Shown: one piece after another, positions 33,155-45,214 of the stretch
How positions within the stretch are numbered: the first letter of the stretch is position 1
Layout of the letters: each line of letters starts with the position of its first letter
Source of the DNA: Acanthosepion lycidas
Lineage: Eukaryota > Mollusca > Cephalopoda > Sepiida > Sepiidae
DNA length: 64,000 nt
Assembly (NCBI GenBank): GCA_963932145.1
Contig: OZ010571.1
Coordinates: forward strand, 112,163,427 to 112,227,426
Direction of reading: 5' to 3'
Program-made: the position numbers and the translations under genes
The notes under the pieces: generated by a model
The model's input: only the letters and a program-made list of their open reading frames with translations
The model's database searches: none
Told to the model about the DNA's origin: nothing

Positions 33155-35298
33155 TGAATCTATAGTAAAATTAACCAATAGATTTTATAGCAAACTTAAT
33201 TATGCACTTTATCTGTACTTGAACGCGTACTATTGCGTTTAAAATAAATTTAATTGAAGGCATACAATTGCATTCAAAATATATTTAATTGAAGCTATAA
33301 GACTGTATTCCGATTATTTAGATTACGGCATCAATTCATAGATATTGATATGTCGCTAAACAAAATCAACTGACCAACACGAAAGAACATTCATGGCATT
33401 AATCCATATAATTTCCTACAATTTCTTAAAGAAATCAAAACTGTATTACATAATTATAATTTCAACAAAACTACAACATAAGACACACATATCACCGCCT
33501 CTAGTAATCATGTCTACACAAACACTGATAGGCACAAAAGCTGAGTATCATTTACCATGTATTCAATTGTGAAAGCAGAATAGCATATCTTTTTTGTTAC
33601 TTCAAAGCTACCATGAACATTAAAGGTCGGCTTTAAATGCCACATAAATAATTGGTATGCTGTTAAAGAAACAAATCAATCAGTGAAGAAAAAAAAAGAA
33701 AAGCAATCATTTAAGTTTAACCAATTAACTGCGAACGACAGGAATTGATATCTGAATTTCTATAGCAGTTTCTGACTTTGAAGATATATTGAAATCACAC
33801 AATGAGCAAACACACTATAGACGTAATTGCAAAAACAGACAAATGAAATATCCTTAATAAGAACATGATAATTAATAAATAAGAAAAGGATACATGCAAT
33901 ATGCAACACTGAAAAAAAAACGTTAAGCACCAATAAGAAAATTTTAATAAAGGAAAATATCACGTGTCAGGACATTGAACGCAATCAATACATAGTGATC
34001 ATAAATTCTGGATATGTTTGATCAGAGAAAATATTGCATATCAATAGACCACTATGAAAAGATGCAGAGATTACCTTACCGAGAGCGGTTACTTAATTAA
34101 ATATTTAAATTTAAAAATTAAATAATAATTAAAAGATGCGCTGCTAGATCAGGTAAGACTACGTTATATTTGAGTAAGCAGAAGCAGCAGTACTAAAATA
34201 AATGCTTCCATAATAAAACAACAGTCAACGAACGCAAATGAAGTATTAAGAATATCCCAATTGAGAAAAAGTAACTTTTAAATGAAAATGGTTGTTATTA
34301 AGAAAGCATACAATTGAGGCATATACACAAACTTAACCCTTCAGATACTTAACAAATAGTGGTGGGTGGGCGGTAATATTTCTTATAACCACCTAATTAT
34401 GATTATTAAATTAATTCAAACTGATTTTCATTGAGTGGGGAAAATGCTGTTGTATTAAAATCTGAAGGCAAGGTATACAAGGAGTTTGTAAAATCCTTGG
34501 GCAATTTTAAACACTTATGGTTTTAGAGTTATACTGGGTATAATTAGGTTTAAAAATATTCGTAGACTTGATGTGCGAGTATATTTTTGTTATTCGACAA
34601 TAAATTGATTATTGTTTTTCTACGTACAATTCATTCTGTATTTCTTGAAAAATCGAAATGATAATTCGTTTTTTTTTTAAATATGTTCTTGTGCCGTGGC
34701 TTCAATTGAAGTTAAAAAAAAATCTGTTCTCTTTTTCACTGAACTAAAAATTCTTAACGAGTTTTAACCATTTTTTTGACAGCAGTAACATAAAGAGGGC
34801 CCAATACAGCAGATTCATATCAAAGTAGATGTAAAATTTGAAGAAATAATTTCTGTCACTCATAAGCCACGTCCTGGCAGACCAAACATGAGTTAAGAGA
34901 GTAGAACCGCCTTGGAAATGTATAATAATAAATATAAGAAATTATTTTCTCATCATTTTTACGGAATAATTCTACGTATAGTTACAAGATTAAGTATAAA
35001 AAAAATTGCATTGGGATTTTATAACCTCCCGGGTAAAATGATGGAAAATATACGATGCACATAAAAAATAATTTAATTTCAAATGAACGCAAAAAAAAAA
35101 AAAATAAATAAAATAAAATAACGACAAATACTTAACAAAAAATAATAGAGACAATTAACCGAAGGTTTTTAAAAACAGTAAATAATGAATAGGAAATAGA
35201 ATAACCGTGTAAGATGTTAAACAAAGAAACAAAAATCAGAACGGATTAATAAGTTTTTATGGCTTAGAAAACATTGTGTGTTATTTAACTTTGAATCT
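33155..35298. other. Long unassigned A-rich stretch
   Basis: About 2.1 kb with no gene, RNA or repeat recognised. The direct near-repeat TTTAATTGAAG (33249 and 33286) is short and probably local slippage. Confidence 0.5.
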
Positions 35299-35300
35299 TA

Positions 35301-35381
35301 TTAGGTTGGTGCAAAAATAATGTCGTTTTCTCACATACGTTACTATGTGAGAAAACGACATTGTTTTTTGCACCAACCTAA
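35301..35381 (+). mobile_element. Mariner-type MITE, subfamily A (81 bp)
   Basis: TTAGGTTGGTGCAAAAATAA to ...TTGCACCAACCTAA, flanked by TA (35299-35300, 35382-35383). The centre TCACATACGTTACTATGTGA is nearly the same as in the 3732 copy and in the same orientation. Arms are near-perfect inverses. Confidence 0.95.
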
Positions 35382-35384
35382 TAT

Positions 35385-36685
35385 TTTGGGTTACATGTTT
35401 AATTCATATTTGCGAATGAATATGGCAATAACATATTTTGAGAATAATAAAGACCTTTTCCAGATGCAAGTCCTAATATTTGATCCATAGCTGTGGGTGG
35501 AGTTATACTTTTCCCAACAATATTTGCGCGTAAATAAATGTAATGAACCACATTGGAATTCTTATTCGGATATGTTATCCCTTACATCACTGACACATAT
35601 ATCTAGGAACAAGCAAATAGAATAGATAATATAGGTTATAATATAATGAACAAAGATTGAAACGCTAAAATAAATAACACAATGCCTAAAATGCAATGGG
35701 CGTAAATTTCAATAAATTCACAAGCTATAAAAACGAAAATAACGACGTTTGTTTAGCAGCCAAGGAATAAAAGGTATTCTGATGAGAAAATGTTATTATA
35801 TTTATACAGCTGGCTACTCAAACATAAATGTTGTTGAAGACGATATATTATCTAAATGTACGATTTCACTGATAAAATCAATTACAGCGTAGAGTTAAGC
35901 GTAGGAAACCTAACTACATGCCGATTAAAAAATATAAATCAAAATTGAAAAAACGATCAATAAAAATTGAAAACTGTTTAAGATGAACACGGCAGGAAAA
36001 CATTAAATACGAAAAACATAGGGACGTTAGACAAAAAACAAAATGAATCTACAGAAAGAACTTAATAAAATATATTCTATGAGATATAGGCTATAAGGAA
36101 ATTAAACTCTGAAGAAGCTGTGTACAAAGTGATGTCATACGAAGACACGAAATGAATTTAAATGAAGAATATCAGAGGAATGCTTGATATAGACGAATAT
36201 CTTAGAATGATTATATATAGGCAGTTTCAAGACATATGTAAACAATTGATAAATGGCAAGAAAATACACGAGGCACACGAACGAGGAACAGAATTCAGAA
36301 TATAAAGAGCAAAAAAAAAAAAAAAAGAAATCAATCGACGGTAAGTACAACAAATCATAAAATCTTTGATGGCGCAGTGGTGCATGCGTTGTTACAAGCT
36401 CCCATATCAAGATATGCAATTTTAAATATTTCCTGTTCAGATATAGTAGATTTAATTAATTTTTTCGAGTACGCTTCCTAATAAATGAGGTGGAAATGAA
36501 CACGACCTCCTTCGGACAATCAGCTTAATGAGCCACATAACCGAGCCGATGACCAGAAATTTGATGAATAGAACGCAAAGTAGCATTAGAACGAACAAAA
36601 AACAAGGTGCTTTTCACAAAGAAAAAAATGAAACATTTATGATCAGAATGATATCGGATAAACCAATACAAATTGCAGAAGGATG
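35385..36685. other. Unassigned A-rich DNA
   Basis: A tRNA-like fragment of family S7 (GGCGCAGTGGTGCATGCG ... AAGCTCCCATATCAAGATAT) lies at about 36368-36417. Nothing else is recognised. Confidence 0.45.
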
Positions 36686-36689
36686 TATG

Positions 36690-37720
36690 ATTTTGTAAAA
36701 GTATTTTATAAATTACGGGACGAAGATCTATTTGAACTGCAAGGAAAAACGATCATCTATTCGGGAAGGATTTTAGATTGTCCATCTATAAGTTCTGGAT
36801 TAATCTCTCTGGATATTGATAGGAAATGAATATTAAATATATTGCGTAAGACAAGTATGTGTCTTTTCATCGGATTTATCCAACCTCTATAGCGAGTTTA
36901 TCGCAAGAGAGTTGAAGATTCTGCTAGGATTTATTATCAGTGGATGCAGTCTTAACAAGATAAGCAGATGAAACTATTGATGGCAATCGTAGAAGGAAAT
37001 TTAAAGTACATCCTAGACTATGTAGTAAAGTAAAACGAGAAGAAAGTACTAACCATCAAATGTCAGGAGTCACGGTTTTCAGCAAGGAAAAAAGACCAAG
37101 ATATGAACTACGAATTGGGTATATCAAAATCAGACAAGGACAGAAATTAAATACTTAGGGAAATCTTTAAACAGAGGATGGAAAGCGCTATACAGAAGTC
37201 CGAACACATATAGGAATAACAAAAGATGCAGTCAAAGAAACTCGGAAATGACGTTAGAAACAGTGTTCTGAAATGTTATGACATATATTTACTCTTACAT
37301 AGCAGTAGATGCTAGATGATCATCTCACCGATGAAAAAAAAAAACACTAGTGGAAAAACGTGTGGCTCTACAGAAGGATTCTGAGTACCACATTGTATAG
37401 CATGCATGTAAACAACGAAGAAGTCTAAGAAAATAAAATAAAAATGGATACTCAAAAGAAGCAGCTAAATTTTGTTGGATGTATAAGCAATGTACATTCT
37501 GGGAGAATTTGACAATCGTCCGATATAGTGGATGCAAAGGAACTTGAAGTAGCAGCAGGGAACTTACCTGACAAGTTTGTGTGAATGAGAGGCGGAACGG
37601 TGTAGGTAGAAGGATGGAAAGACAAATGTTAGTAAGCGCTACAATTCATAGGAACTAGTGGAGAGCCACGAATTCCCGTAAAGTGATACGGCATATAGAT
37701 AAAAGAAACAAAGGAAAAAG
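36690..37720 (+). pseudogene. RTE-like retrotransposon RT domain to 3' end, decayed
   Basis: The longest fragment of this family in the window. In changing frames it shows CVFSSDLSNLYSEFIARELK (about 36858-36917), then LLGFIISGCSLNKI, and GCAGATGAAACT at 36964, where the catalytic YADD-T is expected (here A-D-E-T, so the second Asp is lost). Further on are YELRIGYIKIRQGQK (37105 on), TEDGKRYTEVRTHIGI (37175 on), LWLYRRILS (37365) and a Lys-(Val)-Ile-Arg-His end near 37680-37695. RT motifs and C-terminal region are in the right order; the endonuclease is not recognisable. It is a dead copy. Confidence 0.75.
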
Positions 37721-37724
37721 AAAG

Positions 37725-38030
37725 ATAGTCGACTTGGGAGATAAATATGGAGATCATTAAAACGACGAACTGAGAATAAAAGCGATCAAAAGCAAACATT
37801 GAAAGACGAACGCAACAGACAAGAAAACACAAACATGGATTAAGAATATACGATGGATAAAGACAACAGATATAAATACAAAAGACGAATGTCACAAAAG
37901 TGTTGAATTGTATAATAGGCGCATGCAATATCAGCACGATCCATGATTAGAACATGAATCACAGAAATGTTGGAAATCCAGACATCCTCTGTTAATAGGT
38001 TAATACATAGTCTTCGATACTTCTGAATTG
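37725..38030. other. Unassigned A-rich spacer
   Basis: Nothing recognised. Confidence 0.45.
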
Positions 38031-38034
38031 ATAG

Positions 38035-38165
38035 CTATTTTCTAAGCGTAGCTTAAATGTGGCACAAGGCCGAAAGTATGTGGCACCCAGTGAGGATCGA
38101 ACGCACTACTCAGTTGTAATTGTTCTAGGGAGACATGTTTGCTAGCTATTACACCGCCTCGGAGT
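38035..38165 (-). repeat. tRNA-derived SINE, family S1
   Basis: On the - strand: GGCGGTGTAATAGCTAGCAA (A-box region), GAACAATTACAACTGAGTAG, GCGTTCGATCCTCACTGGG (B-box), GCCACATACTTTCGGCCTTG. Homologous to 5705-5880 and 46565-46830. Confidence 0.75.
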
Positions 38166-38399
38166 GTCCTAACTTCTGATGTGTTTTACTTTTACGTGTC
38201 TTTTTGCATTATCCATTTTTACCCTTTTGTTAAAAAAACAAAAAACAAAAACAAAACTGTATGCATTTCTATTCACGTTCATTGTTTGTCTATCGTATCA
38301 TATTAATCGTTTGTGTGATTTGCCGATCTGTATTTGTGATTATACACTGTCATTTGTTGCTATCCTTTTACACTGAGTTAGCATTCATCTCATAAATCT

Positions 38400-38480
38400 G
38401 CAGATGGTGAAATTGTCAAAGGCCAGGAATGAGAACTTGACGTGCCTAGTTCGAATTTCGATCGAGATCATTTATATTTT
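38400..38480 (+). repeat. tRNA-like fragment, possible SINE head
   Basis: Contains GATGGTGAAATTGTCAAAGG (A-box-like) and CCTAGTTCGAATTTCG (B-box-like) about 40 bp apart with a possible long variable arm. Stems do not close well and no second copy was found in the window. Confidence 0.3.
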
Positions 38481-38484
38481 CTTT

Positions 38485-39885
38485 CGCATAATTACCCTTG
38501 GGAAAGAGATGAATCAATCTCATGTACTCTCAGATGTGAGTTAAATAGTACGAAAGTATAGACTCCCTTGCTGGGGTTGGCAAACAGTATAGGAGAAGTA
38601 GAATTCTGAATTCAAATCCGTATATTTCCCTCGCTGGGTTCATACTGAACTCTAATTAAGGTCAGCTCAGCATAGTTGCATATAAATTACAGGTTGGCTC
38701 TAGAGGTGTTGTTGAAACACAAATACTAGGAAACTATGAAGAAAATAAATCACACTGATTTACAATGTGACTTTAAGTGAAAGCAACTCTGCGTGTTTGT
38801 CCGTCGTAGATAAACGTAGCTCTGTTTTTTATATTTTCACCCATTATGTGTAGCCATTATACATTATCCATCTTTAGTTACATGGCGTGTTCTTTTTAAC
38901 TTTTGATGTATTTGTCAATCATTTTTCTAGTAAAAGTTTCTATCCCCTTTTTTGTATTTAATGTCTATTTTATCTCTCATAACTTGTTAATCTCCACTTG
39001 ACTTTGTGCGCGTATTTGCATTCATGTTGTTAATTTCTGTAACCTTTGAATTTATGCTTGCATTCAAAACAATTATCTACCACACCCTTTTAATATATAG
39101 TGAAGCTGGAATGTTTCTATGTTCTATTTATGTCTGATATGTACTGGGACGTTTTAATCTGTGTTTGTATTTAAATCTGTGCGTGCGTGTCATCTTCATA
39201 TTGGTAATGAAGGTTCTTGCTGTCATAGTTAATGATTGAGCTATATAAACACAAGTCCCATGATTCAGTTGACCTGCACATAATTGGTTAATATTTAGTG
39301 ACAGGTAACTGTGAATTTGTTTATATTCGCATATTTTGCGTCCCACTTAGGTTAGTATTTTGTTGTGAATGTTCCGTTGTCTCTTCAATATAGATTGTTA
39401 AACTTTAAAGACATTAGTATGAGCTTTTATTTTATTTACTTACACTTTGCGCTTCAATCATATATTGTAACTCTTTACTAACGTCTGTCTTCGTATTTAC
39501 TTGTGCATTCCTTGTCTGTCATATTTGTGGAACACTCTTCGTGTAATTTGTCTTTGATAATTTTATGCGATGCTCATATACTGTCAATATTAAAAGACAT
39601 TTATCTTTGCATTTAGATGTGTTTTGTAACTTCAAGTGTTTCATCGAGCCAAGTTCGAATTCAAATCGACTTTCATTACTGTCATTTTTGTGAAAATGCT
39701 TTTTGGAAAGGTATGTATTCATCACTTCCCCACTCATATGTGCAAAATAGTAGAACAGACTTTCTTTATCAGCCTTGATTGATAACCAGTTTAGGACAAG
39801 CAGAGCTCTGATTTTCAAACCATATGGCAGTGAATGCTGTATCATCTATGTTAGGGTGAAGAAAAAACAAGAGCCTATATTAATG
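38485..39885. other. Unassigned T-rich DNA
   Basis: No gene recognised. Unlike the flanking kilobases, this stretch is T-rich on the + strand. Confidence 0.5.
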
Positions 39886-39889
39886 TGAT

Positions 39890-40250
39890 TCTGTAGATGG
39901 ATGCTAAGAATACTATGAACTAAACATGTGAGCAACGTTGAAGATTTATAGAGAATGGAAACAAAAGGGACACTTCTATTTAACACTAGATAGAGTAGAC
40001 ATTTATAGGGGTAATCAAGAAGAAATAGGGCTTGAAAATTGCGAATCTCTAAAGAGGAAAACAACATGGACAGTGGAAAACAGCATCTGCTCTACCTGAG
40101 AAGCTTGTGTAAATGGATTGCAGAACAGAGTTTAGTAGAGAAAACAAAATATTACTAACAGCAAAAATAAATAAATATTAAATAAAAATGACGGAAAATT
40201 GTGAATAGCCATGAGCACCCATGTCCTGAAGAAACACGGCACAGAGATGT
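39890..40250 (+). pseudogene. RTE-like retrotransposon 3' end, decayed
   Basis: Follows the family layout from FCRWMLRIL (about 39893) through SNVEDL (39933) and LRSLCKWIAEQSLVE (40099 on) to ATHVLKKHGT-like codons near 40218-40245. Interrupted by frameshifts and stops. Confidence 0.6.
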
Positions 40251-40299
40251 GAAGAATTCATGTATTTGACAGAGACATGAAAAAAGAGTAAATGACAAC

Positions 40300-41595
40300 A
40301 AGCCCTTGTCATTATATAATAATGTATGATAAACACACAAGAGAGTTAAGGAAATAATAAAAAAATGTCATTTGAAAGATATCAAAAGTTAAATTACAAC
40401 AGACGCGAATACAGGCAAACAAGAATATATAATCAGTCCCAAAGAATTAAATGCAAAGACAAGCACATAGAATAAAATGTTAATGAGAACACATCATGTT
40501 AGAAAGTATCAGTTGTACCTGTTGGAAATATTATTTAACGTAAAAAAAAAACATTATTTTTGCGCCAACCTAATATTTAGCGGACCTAAGATAAACAAAA
40601 ACGTATTGACGGACACATAACAGAAACACATAGAACACGTGAGTAGAAATAATTCGCTGTGTATTATTAGACGTAAACAACAAACTTAAATGTGAACACA
40701 AACCTAACAGATGCTCAAGAGTAAGTATCTATGATAGATGCAAACTATCCTTTTAAATATAAACACAGATGTCACTAAATATCATTGATTGATTGACAAA
40801 GACAGTACAGGCAAATGGAAAAAAAACACATTCAGGAATAACATTCGACAAACGCAATAATATAAATTATAAATAACACGAAATATTTTCAAAAAAACAT
40901 TGATAATGTGTAATGGATAATGTAAATATGAAGAAACTGAATAGAATATAAAACCCTAATACCTGAGGATGGTGGACTTTTCTTCATTTCCTTTCTATGC
41001 ATCATCTTTTAACGGCGCATCTAGCTGCTATAATGAATAGGTTAACAATATGAAAAAGACACAGACATAGAAATAAATAGGAAAATTTCAATTGCAGTTG
41101 AAAGAAAGTAGAAGAAATTGTTGACCAAACGCCAGCCTCGCTACATTAACTACAATGTAAGATGAGAGCGGTAAATAAAAATGTTACTTCAAATATTTCA
41201 TGAGATAAAGAATTATGACAAATAAAAATATACAGGTAAACTATGTTAAAAGCAAAGACACACGGGGAATAAAGCCACACAAATATTTTACAGTTCTTGA
41301 CATACTCCCAAAATGTTAATACGAACATATCATTTTAGGAAATATCAGTTATAATTGATAAACATATATGTAGCGGAAGGAAAAAAAAACCGTATTGATG
41401 GGTACACACAGAAACATTGTGTAATAAATATTTGTTAGTTATGATAGACACACAAAGCAAACGTAAATATAAACAGAGATGCCGAGTGTCAGGGCTATAA
41501 AATCAAAAAAATTACCATCCTGAAAAAATCGAACAAGAGATTTGAAACAAGGTTTCATAATTGGAAAACTAACGATATAAGCACTCGCCCAGGTG
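40300..41595. repeat. A-rich diverged repeat tract, partly duplicated
   Basis: Two parts are recognisably paralogous in direct orientation about 0.83 kb apart: 40470-40625 and 41300-41430. They share TGTTAATRMGAACATATCAT-like text, TATCAGTTRTA, TAGCGG and CGTATTGAYGG. Between them are imperfect ACACAAAT / GATAGAC motifs found also at 45-49 and 55-60 kb. No coding signal. Confidence 0.5.
40531..40573. mobile_element. Internally deleted mariner-type MITE (43 bp)
   Basis: The right terminus ATTATTTTTGCGCCAACCTAA is intact with TA at 40574-40575. The left part is reduced to TTATTTAACG, bordered by TA at 40529-40530. The AACGT followed by A-run and ACATT fits the centre of subfamily B, so most of the left arm has been lost. 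The paralogous sequence near 41366 lacks the insert and looks like an empty site. Confidence 0.75.

Positions 41596-41598
<3 letters not shown>

Positions 41599-41627
<29 letters not shown>
41599..41627. repeat. (TA)n microsatellite
   Basis: About 29 bp of alternating TA. Confidence 0.95.
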
Positions 41628-41629
<2 letters not shown>

Positions 41630-41866
41630 TTTCACATACGGCCTGCTTACAAGCAGAATTGTTCACAACCAAATTTGGCTCTCACCAGTCGAGGTGCAAC
41701 TGAAATGCACCGAAACGAAGTTGCATCTTTATAGTGAGTAAACTGTTTTTGTCTATATGAAAAAATTATAATGGATAATTATTGCTCTACTATCAGTATC
41801 GAGCCCTCATTGGATTAATGCTGTGGATGTCAGAATTTATATATTATTTTCGTTCTCATTGCATAG

Positions 41867-41921
<55 letters not shown>

Positions 41922-42170
41922 GGAAATGTTTTAGACCGAATATATAAAATGGTTATACACTTTTATTTTATTAAGAAAAAACATTTATTTCTTAAGAAGT
42001 TAAGATTGATGAGCAGTATGTTTCCATCCATAGTATTCGAGGTTTACAAAATAGTATATTAGATTTTTTTAATCATTTCCCTCCAAAGAAGGTAATAAAC
42101 CCACTAAGATACACGGTGTTAAGGAGTACGAGTGAAAGCGATAAAAAGAGACAAAAATAGTAAAATAACA
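41630..42170. other. Unassigned DNA with a 50-bp (TA)n run
   Basis: The TA run lies at 41869-41918. Nothing else is recognised. Confidence 0.55.
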
Positions 42171-42174
42171 GTAA

Positions 42175-43060
42175 TTAAGAAGGGAGAAGATAACGATTGA
42201 TATTGCATTTAACGTTTTGAAGTTCAAAGTTCAATGGGTAGCAAGAAGCAAGTATAATTTCCATAAGCGAAATATTCGAGGGAAGAAATTGTTAGCATAG
42301 AACTTACGGTTATAAAAATAAAAGTGCAAAATGATGAAACTTTGCCGCCAATATATGATTACGTTTTAATAAATAAAGTGTAGATACCACAGAGGAAAGT
42401 TTATCAGAACAATTACTATAATATTATTTATAGAAAATATACATAGAAACTACTTCATGCTGGTGGGAAAGTGACTGAAGTCACGATGCCAGGTCAGGAC
42501 TAATAACATTGTAAATTCTTCTTTGTATTTTATCAAGTATCTCTAAATAAATAGTCATTTGACCAGATGTGGTAGTAATATGTAAAGCATGATTGAATGG
42601 TAAGATAAATTATGGCAAGAAAATTGTCTAGCACGACAGAGAAAATCAACCTTCCCAACAGCGGCCCTAGCAAGTGATTCATTATAATCTTTCTAATTCA
42701 TGTGGAAAACATCAGTCTGAATTACTCTTCTGGTGGTGAGTAAAAGTTTGAAGATAAAAGTGTTCTCTCAGATGATTAAAAAGGAGTAGTTTCGTTTTGA
42801 ATAGTTTAAAATTAACAAGCCATTTCTTGCCCCATTTAACAACAGACTGTATGTCATTTTTTTTAGATAATCTGCCAAACATGAATTTAAAGAACCGATC
42901 AGGATTACTATTAAAAGAAGAGTAGAGAGTTGTGTCATCGGCATAGATACCGGGTTGAGAACAGATAATATCAGTAATGTCGTTGATGAAAGTTGCAAAA
43001 AAAAAAAACGGAATAAAACAGAAGTGAGATAAGAGAGATCAAATAAATTTTCCGAGATTT
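42175..43060 (-). pseudogene. Jockey/CR1-group LINE RT fragment with intact YADD
   Basis: On the - strand about 78 codons are uninterrupted from about 43000 down to 42765, encoding FATFINDITDII, GIYADDTTLYSS (YADD codons at 42934-42945) and SVVKWGKKWLVNFKLFKTKL. This is the catalytic palm motif and the following WxxxWLxNFNxxKT motif typical of Jockey/CR1-group LINE reverse transcriptases. Downstream, with stops and frame changes, follow SGQMTIYLEILDKIQRRIYN (about 42500-42560), LQSLSHQHEVVSMYIFYK and the C-terminal YPLNFELQNVKCNINRYLL, ending at a stop at 42175-42177. A T-rich expansion (A run at 43000-43011 on +) interrupts the region before the palm. Dead copy; family name is inferred from motifs. 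Confidence 0.85.
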
Positions 43061-43064
43061 TCTG

Positions 43065-44220
43065 TAGGCAATCAAAATTTAACGCCCAAAAAGTTGAGAC
43101 AATGCAGTCTTTACAGTGATTTTCCTGTTAACACAGTAGGAATATTATGTAAAAGCAACTTGAACGGCTCGATAGCAGCAACAATCCCCCTTTACCGAAA
43201 ATATATCGGAATAGATGTAAGGGTTAAAAAAAAATCTTATACAGGTTGCCTAAAATGAACAAAAATTTATCTCTAGTGATAAAAGCAAAATAGAGTTTCC
43301 TTTTTAATGCAGGAGAATATGTAAGAAGAACAGTGGGAGAAAAACGCACACTGTGAAATATAAAACATAAAACTGGTAAAATTTGTTGGTGGTGTTGGTG
43401 GAGACAAGGGTCTGTGGTTGCATCAAAAACAATGGTAGTAGAAAATTGGTAAAAGCTGACAGAAACCAAAACAACGAAGTTTATATTAATTTACTATTAA
43501 TCTGCCAGACCACGAAGATGGAAATTTTGGCAGCATACGTTGCTCATTATGATACATCACATACAAAAAAGAATTCTTGTAAATGAAGATGTACAATTTT
43601 AGGAAGACTCGGCAACACGATGTCGTGATCTCACTTGTGTTGGGAACGGAAGAAACAGGTACTCAAATGAAAACCATATATTCGCTATGTGCTTTGGAAT
43701 TACTGCCAAGAAAAATGGAGGAAAAGTTTCCGAATGAGAAAATCTGGACCTTCTTCCATTGAATACCACATAGAATTCGGGCCAAAGGCAGTAACAGTAA
43801 TTACTAGTGTCATACTTTGACATTTTGTACACTCAGTAATAATAAAGATCACTAATTTTGCAAAGAAGCAAAATCTTTTTAACTTAATAAGAGAGCTGAA
43901 GCCTCTTACTTTTGCATGCTTTTTTTTTCAACAACATTATGCCTTAGAGGCTCTCTCGTCTACCACACAACATCAGCGAAAATGCAATATCTTGTTCCTG
44001 ATTACTCAATATCATCAAATGTATTGAGAAAAGCAAACCGCTAATCATTCTCTATTTTGGGGAAATTTAACAATACTGAATAATTTACCAAATTAAGGTG
44101 ACCCAAAAGTATTTAACGCCAATATATAATATATATATATCGACAGAAAAATACATAAATTGAAATATAGAGACTGTTTTTATTGATTTTTCTGTTTAAT
44201 GGCATACCGATTTCTTAATC
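43065..44220. other. Unassigned DNA
   Basis: No gene recognised. The first 150 bp may be the decayed upstream continuation of the LINE. Confidence 0.45.
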
Positions 44221-44224
44221 CAGG

Positions 44225-44440
44225 CACATATAGATAGATATGTTCACAGACAGGTGGATGGATAAATAGATATAGACAGATATATAGAGAGATATGCATA
44301 GATATAGAGATAGATGGATAGATAAATAGAGATATAGATAGATATAGTGAAAGAGACACATAGTTACAACGATAGATACATAGAGATATATAGATGGATG
44401 AGTAGATAGATATAGAGATAGATTGCTGGATAGATAAGCG
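44225..44440. repeat. Degenerate GATA/GATAGATATA array
   Basis: About 215 bp of imperfect GATA, TAGATATAGA and GATGGATA units. It gives long but meaningless open frames rich in Ser, Tyr, Ile and Leu on the - strand. Confidence 0.9.
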
Positions 44441-44444
44441 CAAC

Positions 44445-44875
44445 AGTCATCGGTTATAAACAAATTAAAAGAGAATGAAAACGATTTGAGGTAAAAAAAA
44501 AAATAGAAGCGTAACGTAAAAATCTGATAAGGAAAACTAGTGATGAAGTGAAAAATATATATTCAATGCTAGATACAAATTATATTAATGAAAGCAAACC
44601 GTTAACAAACAGAATAAGCGATGAGGATATATAAATACAAAGAATGCCAAGAAAAGACAAAGAGGAAGCAAACGTTTAACGGTGAATATGAACAGAAAAC
44701 AGTCTTGTTATTGCGACAGAGGATAGAAGAATAAGCTCAAGCAATAGAACAAGTGAAGAAAGACCGATTCAAACAAACAATGAACGTTACAAGAACAAAA
44801 CATAATTAAAAAGGGATGAATGAAAAAAGTATAATAGAAAGCACAGAGTAGACAGCCAGCGCAAGAAATAGTAAC
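44445..44875. other. Unassigned A-rich DNA
   Basis: Contains a diverged relative of 49140-49380 (shared AATGAAAGYAAACYGTTAAC and AACAGWAYRA), so it is part of a dispersed A-rich repeat. Confidence 0.45.
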
Positions 44876-44879
44876 ATGC

Positions 44880-45050
44880 TTAATGTTTATTTGTCTTTTA
44901 GATTTGCTACGTGACATAAAAATCGTTTTTACATCGTGCGAATATATATTTTTCTAGATTAAGTATGTTTTAATTTATCTTTTCGTAATTTCATTTGTAT
45001 TCAAATTATGTTTATTTTGATGTACATATGGTTGTACACGAATCAGAAAA
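44880..45050 (+). repeat. SINE-like repeat, family S7
   Basis: TTTAGATTTGCTACGTGACATA and the T-rich body match the copies at 47281, 51310, 54190 and 57290. The head is partly missing. Confidence 0.4.
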
Positions 45051-45054
45051 TGGT

Positions 45055-45180
45055 TTTGTCTGATAATAGCCTAGTGGACTAAAGCGTCGTTTCCTGAATA
45101 TGGTGATTACGAGTTCAGTCCCTGCATCGGGTATTGTAGGCTTGAGATCAGTAGAAACAGGGTGAGCAGTACCTGAGCCG

Positions 45181-45210
<30 letters not shown>
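45055..45210 (+). repeat. tRNA-derived SINE with 30-A tail, family S6
   Basis: The head has TAGCCTAGTGGACTAAAGCG (A-box region) and TTACGAGTTCAGTCCCTGC (B-box) at normal tRNA spacing. A short body (TTGAGATCAGTAG ... ACCTGAGCCG) and a pure run of 30 A at 45181-45210 follow. The intact tail suggests a fairly recent LINE-mobilised insertion. I cannot see a clear target duplication. Confidence 0.7.
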
Positions 45211-45212
<2 letters not shown>

Positions 45213-45214
45213 GA

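Noticed and set aside
44180..44463. Ser/Tyr/Ile/Leu-rich - strand open frames of 82-87 codons
   Set aside because: They are translations of the degenerate GATA array.
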